DNA of 64,000 bases, taken from the NCBI GenBank assembly GCA_905216055.1, contig CAJMSH010000007.1:62001-126000 (forward strand). Direction: 5' to 3'. How positions within the stretch are numbered: position 1 is the first letter of the stretch; every line of letters starts with the position of its first letter. Position numbers and translations under genes: made by a program. The DNA comes from an uncultured bacterium. Its GTDB lineage: Bacteria > Cyanobacteriota > Vampirovibrionia > Gastranaerophilales > Gastranaerophilaceae. Below, piece after piece: positions 59,056-64,000 of this stretch. The notes beneath the pieces were generated by a model that saw nothing but the letters and a program-made list of their open reading frames with translations, was not told where the DNA came from and did no database searches.

Positions 59056-59945
59056 AGAAATTTTTGATACTTGCATTAGCCTTAAATTTGGCATTGCCTT
59101 CTCTTTCAATAACATTAGATGATTTAAAAATCCCAAAACCGCCTGCATATAGAACAGGTCTTTCTGATACTCCTGAAAAAGAATATACGGAGGCAAAAGC
59201 TGCTGAAGAAGATAAAGTTCATCAAACTTACGTAAAAAAAGATGCAGAACAATTTGATTCAAGAGATTTGACCTTTGCGGATTTAAGTATTAAACAAATT
59301 TCTAAAGAAGTTGCGGCTGATTTGGAATTGGATCAGGAAGATATGGTCGGAGATTTAACGGTTTTGTGGCAAGGTGCTGCAACTCAAAGTGATACAATTA
59401 ATTTTGCTTTGTACAAACTTGCAAATCCTGATGAAGATAAGCCTGATGAAAAGTCTGTAAAAAAAGTTTTGACAACAATCGCAAGTATGTCAACACTTGT
59501 CGGTGCAAGTATGGGAAATCCTATTCTTGCAACAGGTTCAATTTTAGGCGGGAATGTTCTTGGAATCATGTCACAGGATACAAAAGCTCTTAACTATAAA
59601 TATACAAAAGTTACTGATGCGGATATGATTATTCTTGTTCGTAAGATAGAAGATTTGCAGCAAAAAACAGTGGATTTGTATTACAACTACATGACTGCCA
59701 GAAAAAGATTAAAGCTTATTGAAAGTATTGCTGAGGCAAGAAAGAAAAATTATGAGCTTGCTCAGGATTTGTCGCGAGAAGTTATTTTGATAACTGATGC
59801 TTATTACAGAACTTCTTTGGATAACTTAATGAAGGCAAAATCAGATTATTATGCAAAACGTGCTGCTCTTGAACAATTCGTCGGAAGCGATGTCTTTTCA
59901 CAATTTGAACAGGATTTAAAAAAGAGAGAAGAAAAAGATAAATGA
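59052..59945 (+). CDS. Secreted coiled-coil protein, TolC-like half, paralog B
   Basis: 297 aa with a signal peptide (MKKFLILALALNLALPSLS). It shares with paralog A the blocks LTVLWQGA, NFALYKLANP, VTDADMIILVRKIEDLQQKT and LYYNYMTARKRL. A Gly-rich, weakly hydrophobic middle (about 145-180) is also common to both. The end (ARKKNYELAQ, DNLMKAKSDYYAKRAALEQFVG) looks like a TolC-type helical hairpin. Probably a heteromeric envelope pair; no efflux pump genes nearby. Confidence 0.65.
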   Translation: MKKFLILALALNLALPSLSITLDDLKIPKPPAYRTGLSDTPEKEYTEAKAAEEDKVHQTYVKKDAEQFDSRDLTFADLSIKQISKEVAADLELDQEDMVGDLTVLWQGAATQSDTINFALYKLANPDEDKPDEKSVKKVLTTIASMSTLVGASMGNPILATGSILGGNVLGIMSQDTKALNYKYTKVTDADMIILVRKIEDLQQKTVDLYYNYMTARKRLKLIESIAEARKKNYELAQDLSREVILITDAYYRTSLDNLMKAKSDYYAKRAALEQFVGSDVFSQFEQDLKKREEKDK

Positions 59946-60595
59946 AGTTTATCCCTTACCAAGTAAATACAGGTGAAAAAAATATGCAAATCGATAGTGA
60001 TTTGCTTGAAAATGCCATAAAAACACAGGAAAAAGAACCTATATTCAGACTTTATGGCTGGAATCCGCCTTGTGTTTCTCTCGGTCGTAATCAAAAAAGC
60101 GATTTTATTGATGAAAATTTTTTAAAAGAAAATAATATTGATATAGTTCGGCGTTTGACAGGCGGACGTGCACTTTTGCATGATAATGAGATTACATATA
60201 GCTTTGTATGTCCTGTATCAATTTTAGAAAATGGTGATAATGTCGTAAAATCATATAAAGAAATCTCTCAAATATTGATTAAGGCATTTGAAAAAATTGG
60301 AATTGAACTCGATTTTGGTGGGGTTAAGAAAGCTCAAAAACACCCTGATTATTGTATGTTGGTTTCAACAGGTGCTGATTTGTGTTACCAAAATAAAAAG
60401 CTTATCGGTTCTGCTCAATTTCGAAAAGAAAATTATATTCTTCAACACGGCTCTATATTATATGATTATGATGTAAATTTGCTTGAAAAAGTATTTAATG
60501 AAAAGGTTGATACATCTTCAATTACCTCTATCAAAGAAGTAAATCCTGATATTAAAAAAGAAGATATTATTGAATTGTTAAGTAATGTAAAATAG
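59942..60595 (+). CDS. Lipoate-protein ligase A-like (BPL/LplA/LipB family)
   Basis: 217 aa. WNPPCVSLGRNQ, RRLTGGRALLHDNEITYSF and KLIGSAQFRKENYILQHGSIL, with the conserved Lys of the family in KKLIGSAQ. It may attach lipoate or transfer octanoate (LipM/LplA-like); the two cannot be separated from sequence alone. Its start overlaps the TolC-like gene by 4 bp. LipA and a short lipoamide dehydrogenase are also in the window. Confidence 0.82.
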   Translation: MKFIPYQVNTGEKNMQIDSDLLENAIKTQEKEPIFRLYGWNPPCVSLGRNQKSDFIDENFLKENNIDIVRRLTGGRALLHDNEITYSFVCPVSILENGDNVVKSYKEISQILIKAFEKIGIELDFGGVKKAQKHPDYCMLVSTGADLCYQNKKLIGSAQFRKENYILQHGSILYDYDVNLLEKVFNEKVDTSSITSIKEVNPDIKKEDIIELLSNVK

Positions 60596-60719
60596 ACAAA
60601 ATCCTTTATCTATGAGTGTTTTGCTGATTTTTGAAAAATTTTAAATAAAATAAAGCAATTTTTATAACTAAATTTTGTTTATATAAATACGGGGATTAAA
60701 AACTCAGGGGATTTAGGAA

Positions 60720-62132
60720 ATGTTAAATTTTGGATTATCAAATTTAAATTTATCAAGTATAGTTGGACCTCAAAGTCTTATTCTTACACATCAACAAAAC
60801 CCATTATTAATTGGCGAAATGAGTCCTATGTTTCCTACTAACAATCAAGGTCTTCAAGAAGCTGCTGAGTGGGGTGCTTTATTGATGGATAAACAAAAAT
60901 TGACAAATCAAGTAGGATACCTTGCAGGATTTGATTCTCAAATTAAATCAATTTTAAAATCAGATAAACTTGATGAATCTCAAAAACAAAGATTGCAAGA
61001 TGTTCTTGATCAAGTTAAAGCATTAAAAGAAAAAGCTCAAAAAATGCTTGCAAAACAAGATCTTAAATCTGAAGAAATTGAAGCTCTTTTAGGTGAAATT
61101 GAAGAATTAAAAGAAAATGCTTCAGAAGTAGCTAAAGAAGTTTTGGAAGAAGTCCAAGCTGCTGCAGAAGAAGCAGAAGCAGATGGTGCCGGTGATGCAG
61201 ATGATGCAGATGGCACAGATGACGCAGATGGCGCAGATGGCGCAGATGGTGCAGATGATGCAGATGATGATACAGCTGATGCTAAAGATCCAGACAAATC
61301 TGCAGATGAAGCTGTTGCAGCAGAATTTGATAAAAAACAAAAAGAAAAAGAGAATGAAGCAGCAGAGATTTGTCAAAATATTTATAGCGGTTCTATTGGT
61401 GATACTTGGGGTACAAATTATGACACAATCAAAAAAGGTACAGAAAAAATTACAAAAGACAATGTAACAACAGTTTTGAATATGTGGACATCTCAATATA
61501 AACAAAATACAAATGATGTAAACTTAATTGAAACATTATTTGATGAAGAAAGTTTGTGGAATCCAGGTTTAGCTGATAAAAACCCTGAACCTGGTCATAA
61601 AGTCAATACAGTTGAAGCAAACTTGGACATTATTTGGAACATTATAGTTGCACTTGATGAACGAGCTCAAGAATTGGGTATCAAAAATAAAATTGCAGGT
61701 TTATTTGCAGTTTGTTACGATGAACTTGATGATTTTAATGTAGATCAAGATGCTGTTATCAACTCTGTTACAAAAATTACTGAAGCTGTTACAAAGGCAG
61801 AAGCTCAACAAACCAAAAAAGATATGGCAACTGCAAAAGAAAATAAAGTAAAAGCAGATGCTGCAAAGAAAAAGGCTGACAAAGCTAAAGCAGATGCTAA
61901 AAAAGCTCAAGAACAAAAAAATGAGTTCAGAAATGATATGAGAGAAATTTTAGGTGATGATAAAGCTGAAATTTCTGAAAATGTTAAATATGAAAACAAA
62001 AAATTTGTTATAAGAATCAATGGTAAAAATTATTATGGTAAAGATTATGCTGAATTAGCAAACGCTCTTGAAAAAGATGGTCTTGATCCGGCTCAATATT
62101 TAAAACAAAGATCATTAAATGCAGTTGCTTAA
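60720..62132 (+). CDS. Large hypothetical protein with Asp/Ala/Gly low-complexity linker and coiled coils
   Basis: 470 aa, no signal peptide. Residues 80-150 form a Lys/Glu coiled coil (DQVKALKEKAQKML). Residues about 153-195 are an Asp/Ala/Gly linker made of DAD/GAD units. A soluble domain (about 215-355) follows, then a second coiled coil (AAKKKADKAKADAKKAQEQ) and a C-terminal small domain (KFVIRINGKNYYGKDYAELANAL). Some features resemble surface or secreted structural proteins. Not recognised. A terminator follows. Confidence 0.6.
   Translation: MLNFGLSNLNLSSIVGPQSLILTHQQNPLLIGEMSPMFPTNNQGLQEAAEWGALLMDKQKLTNQVGYLAGFDSQIKSILKSDKLDESQKQRLQDVLDQVKALKEKAQKMLAKQDLKSEEIEALLGEIEELKENASEVAKEVLEEVQAAAEEAEADGAGDADDADGTDDADGADGADGADDADDDTADAKDPDKSADEAVAAEFDKKQKEKENEAAEICQNIYSGSIGDTWGTNYDTIKKGTEKITKDNVTTVLNMWTSQYKQNTNDVNLIETLFDEESLWNPGLADKNPEPGHKVNTVEANLDIIWNIIVALDERAQELGIKNKIAGLFAVCYDELDDFNVDQDAVINSVTKITEAVTKAEAQQTKKDMATAKENKVKADAAKKKADKAKADAKKAQEQKNEFRNDMREILGDDKAEISENVKYENKKFVIRINGKNYYGKDYAELANALEKDGLDPAQYLKQRSLNAVA
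61178..61282 (+). repeat. In-frame GCAGATGRY-type tandem repeat
   Basis: Units close to GCAGATGGC/GCAGATGAT repeat about ten times and encode the Asp/Ala/Gly linker. The 3-codon period keeps the frame with any unit number, so length variation is expected. Confidence 0.8.
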
Positions 62133-62211
62133 TAAAAGATATATATTATTAATGATTCCTCATATTTGGTAGAAAATGTAGAAAGAAACTAGTAGGTTAA
62201 GTGTGAATTTT

Positions 62212-62237
62212 GTCCCCAAAGAAGGGGACTTTTTTTT
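62212..62237 (+). terminator. Intrinsic terminator after the 470-aa gene
   Basis: GTCCCC pairs with GGGGAC around AAAGAA, followed by eight T. Confidence 0.92.
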
Positions 62238-62253
62238 ATATTAATTTTGTTTT

Positions 62254-62910
62254 TTATTGTTCGAGATAAATTTTTGCAATTTGGATATCATTTTGGGTTG
62301 TAATTTTTATATTCTTGTAGCTTCCATTTATAATATAGACGGTTTGTCCCAACTGTTCAAGCATTCCTGCATCGTCTGTAAAATTTTGTCCGTATAGTTT
62401 TTGGTGGGCATTTTTTATTAAGTTGTATTCAAAGGCCTGAGGTGTTTGGGTGTTATAGAGTTTTGCTCTGTCTATTGTTTTTATTATTTTGCCGTCTGAA
62501 ACTTCTTTTATTGTATCAATTGTTTTTGTCGCAACAGTTAAAGCTTTTTTTGTTATAACTTCTTCAATTGCCAAGTTTATTATGTCAGTTGTAATCATTG
62601 GTCTTGCTCCGTCATGGATTAGTACATAATCGCATTCTGAGGCTTGAAGTCCGTTAAAAACGGAGTCCTGACGAGTTGATCCGCCTTCAATGATTTTTAC
62701 TTTCGGACTGTTTTTGAATATTGCTTTTAATTCATCCATTATAGAAATGTTTGCACATATTATAATTTTATCAACTTCTGATTTTTCGAATGCTTCAACT
62801 GTATATTTTATTACTTCTTTATTGTTAATTTTCTCCAAGAGTTTGTTCTTGTTCCCGAAACGCGATGATGTCCCGCCGGCAGGAATTATTGCGTTTACTT
62901 TGAAATTCAT
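62254..62910 (-). CDS. ispD: 2-C-methyl-D-erythritol 4-phosphate cytidylyltransferase
   Basis: 218 aa. IPAGGTSSRFGNKNKLLEKI (nucleotide loop; PK replaced by NK), GGSTRQDSVFNGL, LIHDGARPMIT and DTIKEV, AKLYNTQTPQAF (catalytic Arg/Lys set), TDDAGML. It acts in the MEP isoprenoid pathway. AAGGAG ribosome binding site, 5 bp after thiL. Confidence 0.93.
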   Translation of the reverse strand: MNFKVNAIIPAGGTSSRFGNKNKLLEKINNKEVIKYTVEAFEKSEVDKIIICANISIMDELKAIFKNSPKVKIIEGGSTRQDSVFNGLQASECDYVLIHDGARPMITTDIINLAIEEVITKKALTVATKTIDTIKEVSDGKIIKTIDRAKLYNTQTPQAFEYNLIKNAHQKLYGQNFTDDAGMLEQLGQTVYIINGSYKNIKITTQNDIQIAKIYLEQ

Positions 62911-62915
62911 GTGTT

Positions 62916-63803
62916 TTACTCCTTAAAATGTTTGTATAATTTCTCGTCTATGTCAGTGTAAACTTTTCCGTCAATAATCAAACCTGTATTGCCGTTTTTT
63001 ACCTCTCCTATTATCGTATAAGCATCAAGTTTTTTCAACAAGTGCTCGGAAACTGCTGCTACAAGCTGATAATCTTCTCCGCCATACAAGACAGTTTCCA
63101 TATCAACCTGAGGAGCATGCGGAATTTTTGAACTGTCTATTATTAGAGTTACTTTGCTTGCTTGTGCGATTTGCATAAGTGCATCTGCAAGCCCGTCTGA
63201 TGTGTCCATCATTGCGTAATCCTCAGTTGAATTTTCGGCTATTTGACGTGAAAATTCTTCTTGCGCAACAGGCATGAGGTGTTTTTTTATAAAATATTCA
63301 GGTTCGGTTTTGTTGTTTAATAAAAGATTTAGCCCGTAAGCGCTTGAACCATGTTCGCCTGATACTATTATTTTATAATTTTCTTTCGCATTTGAACGTG
63401 ATGATATTTTTCTGCCTTTCGTTTTGCCTATTGCTGTTGCAGAAATATATATTTTGTCACTGCCTGTTAAATCCCCGCCAACAATTTTTATATCTTTTGA
63501 GGCATCTTTTACACCTTCATAAAATTCTTTTACAAATTCTTCGTCAACAGAATTTGGCAATGATAGAGAAATTGTCATATACATAGGCTTTGCACCTGAT
63601 GCACATACATCGCTGATATTTACCATTGCTGTTTTGTAACCTAATTGAAACGGTGTGATAAATTCGCGTTTAAAATGTATATCTTCAACTAAGCTGTCTT
63701 GTGTTATAACAATTCCCAAATCTTTAAGATAGGCGCAATCATCTCCTATGTATTCGGAATTTAGTGTTGTTTTAATTATTTGTATAAGTGATTTTTCGTT
63801 CAT
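62916..63803 (-). CDS. thiL: Thiamine-monophosphate kinase
   Basis: 295 aa, slightly short. IGDDCA (Mg-binding DD), QDSLVEDIHF, KTAMVNISDVCASGA, IVGGDLTGSD, MDTSDGLADAL and GGEDYQLVAAV follow the PurM-like ThiL order. It makes thiamine pyrophosphate. Its ATG overlaps the stop of the upstream HD-GYP gene by one base (TAATG), so the two are coupled. Confidence 0.94.
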   Translation of the reverse strand: MNEKSLIQIIKTTLNSEYIGDDCAYLKDLGIVITQDSLVEDIHFKREFITPFQLGYKTAMVNISDVCASGAKPMYMTISLSLPNSVDEEFVKEFYEGVKDASKDIKIVGGDLTGSDKIYISATAIGKTKGRKISSRSNAKENYKIIVSGEHGSSAYGLNLLLNNKTEPEYFIKKHLMPVAQEEFSRQIAENSTEDYAMMDTSDGLADALMQIAQASKVTLIIDSSKIPHAPQVDMETVLYGGEDYQLVAAVSEHLLKKLDAYTIIGEVKNGNTGLIIDGKVYTDIDEKLYKHFKE

Positions 63804-64000
63804 TATATGTCGTGGTCAATAAGTGAAATAAATTCTTGTACCAAAGCGGAATTCCATTTTTTGCCTGAATCTTTTTTGATTATTTCAATTGCCTGCTTCG
63901 GTGTCAATTCAGCTCTGTAAGTTCTTGGTTCTGTTAGTGCAAAATAGGCATCAACAATAAGTATAATTTGTGATGTCATCGGAATTTCTTCCCCTGAAAT
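63803..64000 (-). CDS. HD-GYP-type phosphodiesterase, C-terminal end (partial)
   Basis: 65 codons enter from the right edge and stop at 63803-63805. GEEIPMTSQIILIVDAYFALTEP followed by RTYRAELTPKQAIEIIKKDSG is the end of an HD-GYP domain (P..RI..V.DxYDA.T..R.Y). The AYDAMT box reads AYFALT, so one Asp is missing. The catalytic HD..GYP lies outside the window. Such enzymes break down c-di-GMP. Confidence 0.75.
   Translation of the reverse strand: MSGEEIPMTSQIILIVDAYFALTEPRTYRAELTPKQAIEIIKKDSGKKWNSALVQEFISLIDHDI

Noticed and set aside
61037..61505. Long Ser/Ala- and Cys/Ile-rich frames on the minus strand opposite the Asp/Ala linker
   Set aside because: They are products of the repetitive codons of the sense gene and have no start context.

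Overview
The window is AT-rich, gene-dense chromosomal DNA from a non-photosynthetic relative of the Cyanobacteria, most likely a gut-type Gastranaerophilales (Melainabacteria/Vampirovibrionia). The signs are a LdpA-like iron-sulfur protein (36956-37921), a GyrA whose GyrA-box position reads QNRATRG as I recall for cyanobacterial gyrases, a lone pseudopilin with the FTLAEILITLG leader, small membrane proteins with lineage-type F-x-G/S tags near a terminus, and no photosynthesis or respiration genes. This assignment is inference from protein features; no 16S gene is present. There is no phage and no CRISPR array.

Layout. 1-428: end of an oligopeptide ABC ATPase. 425-2724 (-): rimI, bioY, amidohydrolase. 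2914-3786: GGDEF protein with an altered signature. 3788-7828 (-): response regulator, histidine kinase, tadA, a TIGR02757-type protein and a small membrane protein. 8049-12860: small proteins, zinc ribbon protein, methyltransferase, GH13-like and kinase-like proteins, ferritin. 13435-18306: a divergent type II fatty acid/polyene-like locus (acyltransferase and chain-length factor on -, KS-DH-KR-KS on +) in the gene order of aryl-polyene clusters. 18591-20207: an ABC-F gene interrupted by a stop codon at its second catalytic glutamate. 20208-21692: a micro-ORF with an ideal but sequestered ribosome binding site, two conserved-looking small genes and a possible structured RNA. 22270-26899: an AcsE-like methyltransferase and a TPR/lipoprotein/TPR-aspartic-protease operon. 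26969-29533: gyrA. 30329-34833: dTDP-rhamnose genes C, B, D, A with a GT92 glycosyltransferase and a shrunken four-helix-bundle gene. 34841-40518: tyrA, nitroreductase, HAD phosphatase, ldpA-like, tRNA-Ser(CGA), proA, proB. 40542-47631: paralogous membrane proteins, LysR regulator, alr, short lpd, lipA, pseudopilin, XRE regulator. 47636-50524: tsaC, a GIY-YIG nuclease gene enclosed by seven palindromic repeats, murJ. 50543-58118: SpoIID-like protein, cysS, an EF-hand protein, mpaA-like, ftsY, nusB, TPR protein. 58237-60595: two paralogous secreted coiled-coil proteins and a lipoate ligase. 60720-64000: an Asp/Ala-rich protein, ispD, thiL and the end of an HD-GYP protein.

How genes fit together: lipA, lplA-like and a short lpd suggest lipoylated proteins are made although no E1/E2 genes are here. 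rfbCBDA plus GT92 point to rhamnose-containing surface glycans. GGDEF and HD-GYP proteins suggest cyclic-di-nucleotide signalling. alr, murJ, the SpoIID-like protein and the MpaA-like amidase serve the cell wall.

The strongest unexpected pattern is regulatory. About ten genes have a sigma70-type -10 hexamer exactly six bases before the ATG, most with an upstream TGn element and none with a Shine-Dalgarno sequence, as expected for leaderless mRNAs. The most compact case is the divergent KS/chain-length-factor pair, whose start codons are 14 bp apart and whose two -10 elements overlap.
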